Part shown: positions 18,101 through 29,974 of the stretch, in pieces
How the letters are laid out: each line of letters begins with the position of its first letter
Numbering within the stretch: the first letter of the stretch is position 1
NCBI RefSeq assembly: GCF_009711135.1
Contig: NZ_WMIC01000001.1
Span: forward strand, 682,001 to 746,000
Reading direction: 5' to 3'
DNA length: 64,000 bases
Source of the DNA: Flavobacterium sp. LC2016-01
GTDB lineage: Bacteria > Bacteroidota > Bacteroidia > Flavobacteriales > Flavobacteriaceae
Program-made: the position numbers and the translations under genes
The notes under the pieces: model-generated
The model's database searches: none
The model's input: the letters and a program-made list of their open reading frames with translations, nothing else
Told to the model about the DNA's origin: nothing

Positions 18101-21100
18101 ACTTACTAATTTAGATATCTATGGCGCTTCATTCAGATATAAAGAAGCAACAATTACAGGAGCATCTTCTGCAATTTGTTCAGGAACATCTACACTATTA
18201 ACGGCATCAACTACAGCTGGTGATACAATTAACTGGTATGATGTTGCTAGTGGAGGTACAGCTTTGGCAACAAATACATTGACCTATAATACAGGCAATT
18301 TAACTGCATCAAAAACATATTATATTGAAGCTGTTCGCGGTGGAACCTGTATAAACAGTGTTCGTCAGCCAGTAACTGTAACAGTATTGCCTTTATCAGT
18401 TGCGGCCGATATTACTATTACAAGTCCAGTAGTATCGTCTTGTGCTGGAACAGCTGTTTTGGCTCCAACTTCTGGTTTAACTGGTGCACAGTTTAAATAT
18501 TATACTGACCAGTTAAAAACACAGGAAATTACAACAGGATCTACAGTGGCTGGTCAAACAGGAGTAACTTTCTCAAAAGATGGCTCAACTGGAGCACTTA
18601 CAATAAACGGATTAGCTTCAGGCGCATCATATACATATTATATTGCTGTAGGAAATGCAACAAGTTGTGATAATGCAATAAATACCTTGAAGCCTGTTGT
18701 TGTTAATTTCCCAGCAACATCTACAACTTTGGCAGTAACATCGCCATTAGTTGCCTGCGGAAGTGCCAACTTAAAAAATGCAATTACGACGTTAGATACT
18801 AGCGGTAATACAACTTATACTTTTTTCGACCCTTCAAATGCAGTTATGACAGATGAAGCGGCGATGAACATAACAATTAATGGTGTTTACTCAATTCAGG
18901 CTAAAGCCAACGGAGTCGATTGTCCATCTGCAAAACAGCCAGTAACTGTGACAGTTAATCCGTTGCCAAGCTTGACAGTTGATCCGGCTCAATCTGTAGC
19001 TCAAGGAACAAATGTAACATTAAATGCAACTTCAAACGGTACATTGGCTTGGTATGATCCACAAGGAAATGCATTGGCAGGGCCACCTTTTACTACAGGT
19101 GCGCTGAATGTTCCGGGAATTTATACTTATACAGTTGTAGCAACTTTAGGAAGCTGTTCTGTTACAGGAACTCTTTCTATCAATGTTAAAGATCCAGACA
19201 ATTGTCAATCATTAACTGAAAGAGTATATGCGACTGCGCAAAGTTCAGGTTCAATTGTTACGGGAGGCGTTTCTAATGGAGCAAATGCAATTGACGGAAA
19301 TCCGCAGACATTCTCAACTATCACAACAGGAGTTGGACTTTTAGGAATTGGTACAACTTGGCAAGATCTAACATGGCCTTCAAATATTGCAAAAGGAACA
19401 CCAGTAACGATTAAGCTTGGTTCTGAATTCAGTGGTTTGGGCGTTGCACAAGGAGTTTCTGTTATTGGAAGAAAAGCAGGAGTAGATATCGGAGTATTGC
19501 AGTCTGTTTCGGGAGCATTATTGAATGTTCTTCCGGGAGATAATGCGTACGAATTTACTTTTGTTCCATCAAATGCAGCTGGTCCTCAAGATTATGACGG
19601 AATCAGAATTGTATCAGGAGCACTTTTGAGTGTTGCCCAAAATACAAAAGTATATGAAGCTTATTATAAAAAATCAGTTACTACTGTAGCATGTACGCCT
19701 GGAGATATTCAGGATATCTTTTACGGAACAACTGACTTAGGACTTCCTGTAGGAGCATTAACAGCTACAGTTGGAGTAAGTGATGCATGGAATATTGCTG
19801 ATAATGATGTTACGACCTATGCAACAATGTACAGTGGAGTTGGTGCTTTGGCAGCAGCAGATTTAACAGTACAGTTTAAAACCCCATCTGTGGTAAGTGA
19901 TACTTTAAGAATTGTAATTTCAAAACCTGCGGTTCTTTTAAATGTTAATTTATTGACTGGTTTTACTATTCAGCGTTATTTAGGAAACGTTGCAGTAGGA
20001 GCTCCAATTCAAAACACAAGTTCGCTTTTAAGTATAAAATTATTATCTGCAAATACGATGGCGATGGTTTTAGTATCTTCTCCAACAGAATCGTATGACA
20101 GAGTGAGAATTCGCTTTGGAGGAGTAGCAGGTGTTTTAGAATTCTTAAGAGTTCATACAGTTGAACGTGTTGCAAATACTTCAGTCGTTGGCGGAGACAT
20201 TACTAATAAAGTTACGGTCTGTCCTGGAAGTGATGTCACGCTTCAAATACCAGAAGAAGCTTGTTCTACCTATGTTTGGTACGATGCTCCTACTGGAGGT
20301 TCAATTGTTGCCAGCGGTCTTACTTATACGCTTCCGGCAAATTTAGCAGCGGGAACATACAAATATTATGTTCAGCCAGTTCGTTACGGTTGTGAGGCAA
20401 TGACTAGAGGAGAAGTTACTGTTGAAATTAAGGCATCTAGCCCAGAAAATCTTTTAACAGATATCACTTTAAACGGAGCAGCTTCAACTACTATTTGTGC
20501 GCCAACAGGAACGGTAACTTTAGCTACAACATTAACGGCTACAGGAACAATTACAAATCCTGTTTATCATTGGTATAAATTTGATGGAACAACCAGTCAG
20601 CCAGTCGCGGGAGCAACAACAGCTTCATTAACGATTAATGGTTTAACACCTGGAACTTATACTTACTTTGTTGGATTCAGTTCAGATGAATATTGTGAAA
20701 CTGCTGAAGGCGACAGAAAACAAATAACTTTTACAATATTAAGACCATCTGATCAAAATGATCTTTCGGTAGATGATGTAACCGTTTGTCACGATTTATC
20801 AGCTTCTTTAACTCCGGTTGCAGCAGCTTTGACAAATCCTGTATTTACTTGGTATCTTGACAGCAATAAAACACAGCCTATAGCTGATGGAGATACTAAT
20901 GGTGGCATAACATATGCAATTAATTCAGCAGGAGTATTAACTGTTTCAGGATTAACACTTGCAATGGGACCAGTTTCTTATTATGTTGCAGTTTCAAGTG
21001 ATACAACTTGCGAAAATTTAGCAGGAACTCTTCAAGAAGGAACTATAACTCTAACAGATCCTGGAACTCCAACTACAACAGATGATACGCAAGATTTTTG

Positions 21101-24100
21101 TTTAATCAATGCGCCAACTGTTGCTAATATTCAGGTAAATGAAGCAAATGTGGTTTGGTATTCCGTTTCAACAGGTGGAACAGCAATTGCCCCAACAACC
21201 GCATTAGCTGATGGAATTTACTATGCAGCAATAAAAGATCCTTTAACAAGCTGTGAAAGTTCAGTTCGATTAGCAGTTACAATTAAAGTAAATGACCCGG
21301 GAACACCTTCAATAACAAATACAGATCAAAAATTCTGTGTTGTTGATGCGCCAACATTTGCAAGTATTCAAGTTAGTACAGCAGATCCGGCAAATATTGT
21401 TTGGTACACTGCGTTAACTGGTGGAACAGTAATTCCATCAACAACAGTTTTAACAACAGGTATTTATTATGCAACAATTCATGATCCAGTAACAAACTGT
21501 GAAAGTGCTCAAAGATTAGCAGTTACGATTACTGTATCTGATCCATTGACACCAACAACTACAGATACTACGCAAGATTTTTGTTTAATCGATGCGCCAA
21601 CAGTGGCAAGCATTCAAGTAAATGAAACAAATGTGGTTTGGTACAGCACTTCAACAGGCGGAACAGCGATTGCATCAACAACGGCTTTAGTGAGCGGTGA
21701 TTATTATGCAGCTATTAAAGATCCTGTAACAAATTGTGAAAGTGCAGTTCGTTTATTAGTTACTGTTACAGTATCTGATCCGGGAACTCCGACAACAGCA
21801 GATACTACGCAAGATTTCTGTTTGATTGATGCGCCGACGGTTGCTAATATTCAAATAAATGCACCAGCAGTTGGAAACATTGTTTGGTACACAGCTTTAA
21901 CAGGCGGAACTGCAGTTGCTTCAACAACAGCGTTGACAAGCGGCAGTTATTTTGCAGCGATTTTTGATCCAGCAACAAACTGTGAAAGCGCAACAAGATT
22001 AGAAATAGTAATTACTGTATCTGATCCGGGAACACCAACAACTGTAGATAATACACAAGATTTCTGTTTAGTAAATGCACCAACTTTTGCAAGTATTCAG
22101 GTGAATGAGGCAAATGTAGTTTGGTACAGCACTTCAACAGGAGGAACAGCAATTGCTTCAACAACAGCTTTAACAAGCGGTACTTATTTTGGAGCAATAA
22201 AAGATCCGGCAACGGGTTGTGAAAGTGCAACACGTTTACAAGTAGCGGTTACAGTAACTGATCCAGCTACACCAACAACGACTAATAATGCCCAAGTTTT
22301 CTGTTCTGGAAATGCGCCGACAGTGGCAAGTATCCAAGTAAATGAAGCAAATGTGGTTTGGTACAGCACTGCAACAGGCGGAACAGCAATTCCAGCAACA
22401 ACAGCTTTAACTACAGGTGTTTATTACGGAGCTATAAAAGATCCGGTTACGGGTTGTGAAAGCAGTGTAAGATTGCTTGTAAATGTAAAAGTAGGAAACA
22501 CAATAAATCCTACTACGAACAATGCCTCACAAAGTTTCTGCTCTACAGCAGCGCCAACTATTGCAAGCATTCAAGTAAATGAGAGTAATGTTGTTTGGTA
22601 CAGTACTGCAACAGGCGGAACTGCAATTCCATCAACAACTGCATTGACATCCGGCGTTTATTTTGGAAATATTATAGATGCGGCGACAGGCTGTGAAAGC
22701 TCAACTCGTTTGCAGGTAACGGTTACGGTAACGAATCCAAGTCTGACACCGACTACAAATAATATGACGCAAAACTTCTGTACGCTGAATTCACCTACAG
22801 TTGCGAATATTCAGGTAAATGAAGCAAATGTGGTTTGGTACGCTACTGCAACTGGCGGAACAGCAATTCCTGCAACAACAGCATTAGTTACAGGTACATA
22901 TTATGGAGCTGTTTCAAGTGCAATAGGCTGCGAGAATCCAGTACGTTTGGCAGTTGTGGTAAATGTAAATACTCCTGGAGTAGTTACAACGCCAAGAACA
23001 ACGCAAACATTCTGTTTGTCAAAATTGCCAACACTTGCTAATATCTTGGTAAATGAGCCAAATGTAGTTTGGTATTCTACTGCAACAGGAGGAACACCTT
23101 TAACTGCAAATACGCAATTAACGGCTGGAACTTATTATGCAGCAGCACTTAGTAATACTACAAATGGATGCGAAAGCGCAGCAAGATTAGGAGTAACCAT
23201 TGCATTTGAAAATGATGCTTTAGTTCCAATAACATCAAGCGACGATACACCATGTGTTTTCCAAGGTGTGACGTATTCAATTGCAAACGGCAAATCAAAT
23301 TATGTGTGGTCAGTTACTAACGGAACAATTCTTTCTGGCGGAGGAACTGCTGATGGAAATGTAACCATTTCATGGTCTGATATTGGTGCTGGTCAAGTTA
23401 AAGTTACCTACATAAACACTTGCGATGAAACAACTACTAAAACTTTGAATGTTACAGTAGCAACTTGTTCCGATTTAACGATTACCAATACAGTGAGTAA
23501 TCCAACTCCAAATTTTGGTGAGCAGATTACATTTACAGTAACAGTAAATAATGTTGGACAAGGAAATTTCATAAATACACTTGTAAGCGACTTATTGCCT
23601 AATGGTTATGAATTGATCAGTTCAAGCACAACTCAAGGAACATTTGATCCACTAACACAGCTTTGGACAATTCCAACGTTAAATGCAGGTCAGAGCGTAG
23701 TGCTTACAATTGTTGCCGAAGTACTTCATGGAACCGACTATCTTTCTGTCGCAACCATCGAAATATCAACTCCTTTAGATGTTTCTGCAGCAAACAATAC
23801 GGCTTCAGTTTCTGTTACCCCAATTTGTTTGACAGTTTACAATGAGTTTACGCCAAATAATGATGGAGCTAATGACTTATTCAGAATTGACTGTATCGAA
23901 TCGTATCCAAATAATGAGTTGAAAGTGTACAACAGATACGGTGCATTAGTTTACAGCAAACAGCATTATGAAAATGATTGGAACGGAACTGCCAATGTAT
24001 CAGGAGTTATTAGTAGAGGAGATATGCTGCCAACAGGTACTTATTTTTATGTGATAGACATTGGAGACGGAACGGTTAAAAAAGGATGGTTATCTATAAT

Positions 24101-24107
24101 GAGATAA
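15105..24107 (+). CDS. Giant T9SS-secreted modular adhesin with type B (gliding-motility type) C-terminal domain
   Basis: A 3000-residue surface protein. After a signal peptide (cleavage near GNAFSQ) it has five beta-rich modules of about 160 residues starting near residues 33, 450, 860, 1366 and 1530. Between them are Ig-like domains marked by a WYdaatGG...TYYve...sC..sR pattern. Nine tandem repeats of about 79 residues follow (about 1987-2701; core NVVWYSTATGGTAI), then a PKD-like domain, a DUF11 domain (about 2789-2905) and a type B CTD (about 2908-3000; VYNEFTPNNDGANDLFRI). Such CTDs direct export through the type IX system, often with an adjacent SprF-like protein, which is the next gene. 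Likely a SprB-like adhesin; its ligand is unknown. Confidence 0.92.
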   Translation: MKKNFTFCDLCFKKRLLGLLFLFLLCGNAFSQTVCRPVSQTNSQAGLLCIGLDVNSPALAYDNDPGLTTYATLQNAVGLLCMVEETMTLNQTVRAGDEIVLYLGTGNGLLDVGLLSNVSIQTKLSGTNVGPRVALNSPVLNLSLLSGNAIGEVRYTVPGDANQVQIQVGGLLSLLVNLRVYDVRLDFAKPSVSGGLNQTICSGTSTTLTATTVAGTTLAWYNSASSTTALATGNTYVTPSLTANTTYYIGVARAGSCEGNNRVAVVVNVSNPVAPAISSSGTAVCSSGATQQTTLSLINPIPGTTYNWYSTSSGGTILASGNSYSPTVPIGTTSFYVEAVIGSCISPTRAQVDVVSNPVPAVATALTQSVTIQSGQNATLSATTSEAGVTLNWYDVATGGTAIATNTSTFTTPILTATKTYYVETQSAAGGCVSASRVPITVNVITTPLGGCLQANSQQTSLNGLCLLCNSTNPDNSVDGDISTAARLTVPVGLINGWIQQTLQFNNPGKAGDIIDVELELPGGVLDLSLLNYISLATYNGATFNNDRVSINNLVSVQLLGGNRFKASITAGANFDRVEVRLGGLATVLTSLDIYQASYRYSDPSVTGNKIICSGQNTTLTAGLAVGETVNWYSAATGGASLAGTAAFTTPNLTANTTYYAEITRNGCVNSVRYAMPIIVNNPVAAALNGGSSSICAGQSATITVQSPVAGTTYNWYDAATAGNLLFTGTSFTTPALTGSTNYYVESVIGSCSSPTRAQASITVNPLPAVPTVASSTVIIPSGQVVTLQVSNPIAGVAYDWYDVATGGTALVTDNPSYTPSPALTANKSFYIQARNATNCVSASRTVINVVVTPPAPITSCLQVNSQVTSKGGLTVCLTCSSLNDGNSVDGNDATAARLSVPVGLVGDYIQQMLTFSTSGKAGDIIDVELGIPGGIADVSALSYISLRSYNGGTPNSDQVNIGALVNVQLLGGERLKASFVTSGDFTAVEVRLGGIATLLTNLDIYGASFRYKEATITGASSAICSGTSTLLTASTTAGDTINWYDVASGGTALATNTLTYNTGNLTASKTYYIEAVRGGTCINSVRQPVTVTVLPLSVAADITITSPVVSSCAGTAVLAPTSGLTGAQFKYYTDQLKTQEITTGSTVAGQTGVTFSKDGSTGALTINGLASGASYTYYIAVGNATSCDNAINTLKPVVVNFPATSTTLAVTSPLVACGSANLKNAITTLDTSGNTTYTFFDPSNAVMTDEAAMNITINGVYSIQAKANGVDCPSAKQPVTVTVNPLPSLTVDPAQSVAQGTNVTLNATSNGTLAWYDPQGNALAGPPFTTGALNVPGIYTYTVVATLGSCSVTGTLSINVKDPDNCQSLTERVYATAQSSGSIVTGGVSNGANAIDGNPQTFSTITTGVGLLGIGTTWQDLTWPSNIAKGTPVTIKLGSEFSGLGVAQGVSVIGRKAGVDIGVLQSVSGALLNVLPGDNAYEFTFVPSNAAGPQDYDGIRIVSGALLSVAQNTKVYEAYYKKSVTTVACTPGDIQDIFYGTTDLGLPVGALTATVGVSDAWNIADNDVTTYATMYSGVGALAAADLTVQFKTPSVVSDTLRIVISKPAVLLNVNLLTGFTIQRYLGNVAVGAPIQNTSSLLSIKLLSANTMAMVLVSSPTESYDRVRIRFGGVAGVLEFLRVHTVERVANTSVVGGDITNKVTVCPGSDVTLQIPEEACSTYVWYDAPTGGSIVASGLTYTLPANLAAGTYKYYVQPVRYGCEAMTRGEVTVEIKASSPENLLTDITLNGAASTTICAPTGTVTLATTLTATGTITNPVYHWYKFDGTTSQPVAGATTASLTINGLTPGTYTYFVGFSSDEYCETAEGDRKQITFTILRPSDQNDLSVDDVTVCHDLSASLTPVAAALTNPVFTWYLDSNKTQPIADGDTNGGITYAINSAGVLTVSGLTLAMGPVSYYVAVSSDTTCENLAGTLQEGTITLTDPGTPTTTDDTQDFCLINAPTVANIQVNEANVVWYSVSTGGTAIAPTTALADGIYYAAIKDPLTSCESSVRLAVTIKVNDPGTPSITNTDQKFCVVDAPTFASIQVSTADPANIVWYTALTGGTVIPSTTVLTTGIYYATIHDPVTNCESAQRLAVTITVSDPLTPTTTDTTQDFCLIDAPTVASIQVNETNVVWYSTSTGGTAIASTTALVSGDYYAAIKDPVTNCESAVRLLVTVTVSDPGTPTTADTTQDFCLIDAPTVANIQINAPAVGNIVWYTALTGGTAVASTTALTSGSYFAAIFDPATNCESATRLEIVITVSDPGTPTTVDNTQDFCLVNAPTFASIQVNEANVVWYSTSTGGTAIASTTALTSGTYFGAIKDPATGCESATRLQVAVTVTDPATPTTTNNAQVFCSGNAPTVASIQVNEANVVWYSTATGGTAIPATTALTTGVYYGAIKDPVTGCESSVRLLVNVKVGNTINPTTNNASQSFCSTAAPTIASIQVNESNVVWYSTATGGTAIPSTTALTSGVYFGNIIDAATGCESSTRLQVTVTVTNPSLTPTTNNMTQNFCTLNSPTVANIQVNEANVVWYATATGGTAIPATTALVTGTYYGAVSSAIGCENPVRLAVVVNVNTPGVVTTPRTTQTFCLSKLPTLANILVNEPNVVWYSTATGGTPLTANTQLTAGTYYAAALSNTTNGCESAARLGVTIAFENDALVPITSSDDTPCVFQGVTYSIANGKSNYVWSVTNGTILSGGGTADGNVTISWSDIGAGQVKVTYINTCDETTTKTLNVTVATCSDLTITNTVSNPTPNFGEQITFTVTVNNVGQGNFINTLVSDLLPNGYELISSSTTQGTFDPLTQLWTIPTLNAGQSVVLTIVAEVLHGTDYLSVATIEISTPLDVSAANNTASVSVTPICLTVYNEFTPNNDGANDLFRIDCIESYPNNELKVYNRYGALVYSKQHYENDWNGTANVSGVISRGDMLPTGTYFYVIDIGDGTVKKGWLSIMR
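21063..23208 (+). repeat. Nine in-frame tandem repeats (about 237 bases each) inside the adhesin gene
   Basis: Nine consecutive units share near-identical stretches such as GTAAATGAAGCAAATGTGGT and an ACAGGCGGAACAGCAATTCC-type block. Two units (the second and fourth) carry a short insertion before the WY core (codons for ADPANIVWYT, APAVGNIVWYT). This is a substrate for recombination and copy-number change. Confidence 0.9.
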
Positions 24108-24154
24108 GCAGACGATGTTAATCATCTAATTAATTAAACTAAATAAGTATCGTT

Positions 24155-25090
24155 ATGAAACTATATATAAAATCACTGAAGAAAACATATTTTATTTTAA
24201 TATGTTCTTTTATCACAGTCTGTGCCAGTGCACAGCAAGATCCAGAGTACACGCAGTATATGTATAATACTATGGCGGTAAATCCAGCTTATGCTGGGTC
24301 TACCGGTACTTTAGAAGCAACTCTTTTACACCGTTCTCAATGGGTTGGAATTGATGGCGCTCCAGAAACACAGTCTTTTTCTATTCACGCACCGCTTAGT
24401 AATGAAAAAGTTGGCTTGGGACTTAGTGTTGTTAATGACAAAATAGGTCCGTCAAACGAGCTTTACCTTGACGGAAACTTTTCTTATTCAATTCCCTTAG
24501 GATATGAAAAAAGATTGGCTTTCGGTTTAAAAGCAGGTATGAGAATGTTAAATGTAGATTGGTCAAAAGGGAGATATTACGATCCAAATGATGTTTTGCT
24601 AAATCAAAATATTGACAACCAGGCAAAACTGGCAGTTGGAGCCGGAATCTATTATTATACTGATAAATGGTACGTAGGGGCATCAGTTCCGAGTTTTATC
24701 CAGAACGCCTATTATGATGATGTTCAGGAATCTATCGACTACGATCGTCTGCATTATTATTTCATGGGAGGTTATGTTTTTGATTTGAATCCAAATTTAA
24801 AATTTAAACCTGCATTTTTAGTAAAAGCAGTGAGTGGAGCTCCACTTACTGCTGATATCTCGGCGAATTTTATGATTGCTGAAAAATTTGTAATTGGCGG
24901 TTCATACAGAACAGATGATTCTGTAAGCATACTGGCTGGTTTTCAAATTTCTAAAAGTTTTTATGTCGGATATGCTTTCGATTACACCGTGAGCGATCTG
25001 AATAAATACAATGACGGATCGCACGAAATTATCCTGCGTTATCAGTTCAATAAAGGCGAAAGTAAAATTAAATCTCCTCGATTCTTCTAA
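24155..25090 (+). CDS. PorP/SprF family type IX secretion system membrane protein
   Basis: A 311-residue predicted outer-membrane beta-barrel. It has a signal peptide ending near CASAQ, then the family opening QQDPEYTQYMYNTMAVNPAYAGS, alternating barrel strands, and a terminal strand HEIILRYQFNK. In F. johnsoniae SprF is needed for surface delivery of the type B CTD adhesin SprB, and SprF-like genes often sit beside type B CTD genes. This gene lies 47 bases after the giant adhesin and 11 bases before the OmpA gene, so it is very probably its dedicated partner. It is a paralogue class, not necessarily SprF itself. Confidence 0.93.
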   Translation: MKLYIKSLKKTYFILICSFITVCASAQQDPEYTQYMYNTMAVNPAYAGSTGTLEATLLHRSQWVGIDGAPETQSFSIHAPLSNEKVGLGLSVVNDKIGPSNELYLDGNFSYSIPLGYEKRLAFGLKAGMRMLNVDWSKGRYYDPNDVLLNQNIDNQAKLAVGAGIYYYTDKWYVGASVPSFIQNAYYDDVQESIDYDRLHYYFMGGYVFDLNPNLKFKPAFLVKAVSGAPLTADISANFMIAEKFVIGGSYRTDDSVSILAGFQISKSFYVGYAFDYTVSDLNKYNDGSHEIILRYQFNKGESKIKSPRFF

Positions 25091-25101
25091 ATCAAAAACC
25101 T

Positions 25102-27039
25102 ATGAAAAAACTATATATCCTAAGTTTAGTCTTGAGCATTACGTTTAGTTTTGCTCAGAAGACTAATTTAAAAAAGGCCGATGCCTTGTTTAGAAACTAT
25201 GCTTACGCAGATGCTTCAAAGGCATACGAAGAAATTTTGCAGAACAGCAAAAATCCTTCGGCACAAACCTTAAAGAATGCTGCCGATTCGTATTATTTTA
25301 TTTCCGATGAAAGAAATGCTTTAAAATGGTACAAAAAGCTGTACGAAGCACAGGGCAATAATTTGACTGATATTTATTATCTCCGTTATATTCAGACACT
25401 GAAAGGCGTAATGGATTATGACGATGCTGATAAAATGACCAAAGAATATCTGACTAAAAAAGGCGATCAGAAAGAAGTCAACCGATATCTTGCTCAAAAA
25501 CAGCAAATGGACAGTTTATCTAAAGCAAAATCGCTGTACACAATTAAAAATCTGGATATTAATACCAGTAAATCTGATTTTGGAGCAACTTATTTTCAAG
25601 ACCGAATCGTATTTACTTCTGCCAGAGACACCACAAAGTTTAGTGAAAAGTTATATACATGGAACAATCAGCCTTTCTTGAATCTTTATTTGGCCGAAAG
25701 AAATCCTGCTGATGGAAGTTTGTTTAACGAAAAACTGTTTCTTCCAAATGTAATGACGAAATATCACGAAGCAACAGCATCTTTTGATGCCAGCGGAAAA
25801 ACAATTTATTATTCTACAAACATTGTCAAAAAGAATAAATTGGTTATTGACGAAAGTAAAACCAATAATTTTCAGATTGTTAAAGGCGATATTGTAAATA
25901 ATAAATTAGAAAATCCACAGCAGGTTTTCTTTGATAATAAAGATTATTCTGTTGGGCATCCTGCTTTAAGTGAAGATGGAAAATGGCTTTTCTTTGCCTC
26001 AGATATGCCAGGTGGAGCAGGTGAAACGGATCTGTATTATGTAAAAATTGCTGCTGATGGCACCATGAGTTCTCCAGTAAATCTTGGACCAAAAATCAAT
26101 ACGCTTGGAAATGAGGTTTTTCCATACTTCCGTAACGGAAAACTGTATTTTTCTTCAGATGGACATTATGGCTATGGAGATTTAGATGTGTATGAAAGCA
26201 ACCTTTTAGCTGACGGAACTTTTTCGGCTCCAGTTAATTTAGGTGCACCAATTAACAGCAATAAAGATGATTTTTCTTTTATAATCGACAACGCCGATAC
26301 TTATGGTTATGTTTCATCAAACAGAGCCGGAGGAAAAGGAGATGATGATATCTATTCTTTTGTAAAAGGAAAACCAGTCTGCAACCAGAGTATTTCGGGT
26401 ATGGCAATAGATAAAAAGACTAGATTGCCTCTTACAGATGTTTCAATTATGGCATATAATTCATATACCGAAATTCTTGGCGAAACAAAAACAAATTTTG
26501 AAGGCAAATACGCCATCGAAGTACCTTGCGGAAAAATAGTAAAAATGATTGCCGCAAAACCAAATTACGCCAGCGACGAAAAAACAGTTGAAACAACAAA
26601 GGAAAATGGAGGCGAAATTAAAGATGTCAATTTTGAATTGAGTAATTATGACGATTTGGTAGTCAAAAGCAAAGGTGTTGAAAAAGTGGATGTAAAACCT
26701 ATTTATTTCGATTATGACAAGTATGCTATTACACCGTTGGCAGTTGAAGAGCTGACAAAAGTAGTCTTTATCATGCAAAAATTTCCAAACATCAAAATCA
26801 AAATTGAGTCGCATACTGATTCCCGAGGAAAGGATTCATACAACTTGAAACTTTCAGATAATAGAGCGAAATCAACTCGTGATTATATTATTTCTCAAGG
26901 GATTGATGCCTCTCGCATTGAAAGTGCAATAGGTTATGGCGAAAGCCGATTGATTAACAAATGTAAGAACGGCGTAAAATGTACCGAAGAAGAGCATTTG
27001 TTAAATAGACGCTCTGACTTTATCATTATCCAAAAATAG
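25102..27039 (+). CDS. OmpA-family protein with TPR, PD40 and carboxypeptidase-regulatory domains (PorE-like)
   Basis: A 645-residue exported protein (signal peptide MKKLYILSLVLSITFSFAQ). Order of domains: helical TPR-like region (about 20-140), PD40/WD40-like propeller repeats (about 200-410, with GKWLFFASDMPGGAGETDLY and GKLYFSSDGHYGYGDLDVY), a carboxypeptidase-regulatory-like beta domain (about 425-510) and a C-terminal OmpA peptidoglycan-binding domain (about 529-645, YFDYDKYAITPLA, ESHTDSRGKDSYNLKLSDNRA). This is the architecture of PorE of the type IX system. As third gene of the adhesin-SprF cluster it probably anchors the complex to peptidoglycan (inference). Confidence 0.9.
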   Translation: MKKLYILSLVLSITFSFAQKTNLKKADALFRNYAYADASKAYEEILQNSKNPSAQTLKNAADSYYFISDERNALKWYKKLYEAQGNNLTDIYYLRYIQTLKGVMDYDDADKMTKEYLTKKGDQKEVNRYLAQKQQMDSLSKAKSLYTIKNLDINTSKSDFGATYFQDRIVFTSARDTTKFSEKLYTWNNQPFLNLYLAERNPADGSLFNEKLFLPNVMTKYHEATASFDASGKTIYYSTNIVKKNKLVIDESKTNNFQIVKGDIVNNKLENPQQVFFDNKDYSVGHPALSEDGKWLFFASDMPGGAGETDLYYVKIAADGTMSSPVNLGPKINTLGNEVFPYFRNGKLYFSSDGHYGYGDLDVYESNLLADGTFSAPVNLGAPINSNKDDFSFIIDNADTYGYVSSNRAGGKGDDDIYSFVKGKPVCNQSISGMAIDKKTRLPLTDVSIMAYNSYTEILGETKTNFEGKYAIEVPCGKIVKMIAAKPNYASDEKTVETTKENGGEIKDVNFELSNYDDLVVKSKGVEKVDVKPIYFDYDKYAITPLAVEELTKVVFIMQKFPNIKIKIESHTDSRGKDSYNLKLSDNRAKSTRDYIISQGIDASRIESAIGYGESRLINKCKNGVKCTEEEHLLNRRSDFIIIQK

Positions 27040-27042
27040 TTT

Positions 27043-27050
27043 TATATTTG
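27043..27050 (+). promoter_or_regulatory. -7 element of a candidate small RNA
   Basis: TATATTTG followed by CACTC matches TAnnTTTG exactly. A TTG at -33 is lacking. It is also part of an inverted repeat with 27072-27089 (GTGCAAAAATATAAAAC). Confidence 0.5.
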
Positions 27051-27055
27051 CACTC

Positions 27056-27196
27056 TAATTATTTGATTATCAGTGCAAAAATATAAAACGTAGAAACCAT
27101 TTGGAAGTTGGTTTTGTTTAATTCTTTTTTAAAGAATAGTGGACAAGAAGAAAATCAGGCTACAATTCGTTGTCGCCTGATTTTTGATTTTTTAAA
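27056..27196 (+). ncRNA. Candidate structured small RNA between the OmpA gene and ligA
   Basis: About 140 bases bounded by a -7 element (27043-27050) and a strong terminator (27151-27184 plus T-rich tail). It contains no ORF of note but has two further hairpins: AAACCA...TGGTTT near 27095-27116 and ATTCTTT-TTT-AAAGAAT near 27121-27137. It is clearly separated from ligA, which starts 100 bases after the terminator. Alternatively it is only the 3' end of the adhesin cluster transcript. No known RNA family was recognised. Confidence 0.45.
27151..27196 (+). terminator. Strong terminator with UUCG tetraloop
   Basis: AAAATCAGGC (27151-27160) pairs with GCCTGATTTT (27175-27184). Inside, ACAA-TTCG-TTGT forms a second stem capped by UUCG. 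A T-rich tail follows. Confidence 0.85.
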
Positions 27197-27279
27197 ACTT
27201 TATATTTTTGATGTTTTTCCGCAAAAATAATTCTAATTTTGATACTTCAGTTATTCTAAATTAACAGGCATTATTTTAA

Positions 27280-29959
<2,680 letters not shown>

Positions 29960-29974
<15 letters not shown>

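Noticed and set aside
21063..23208. Tandem repeats considered as a CRISPR array
   Set aside because: Units are about 237 bases, in frame and without unique spacers; they encode protein repeats.
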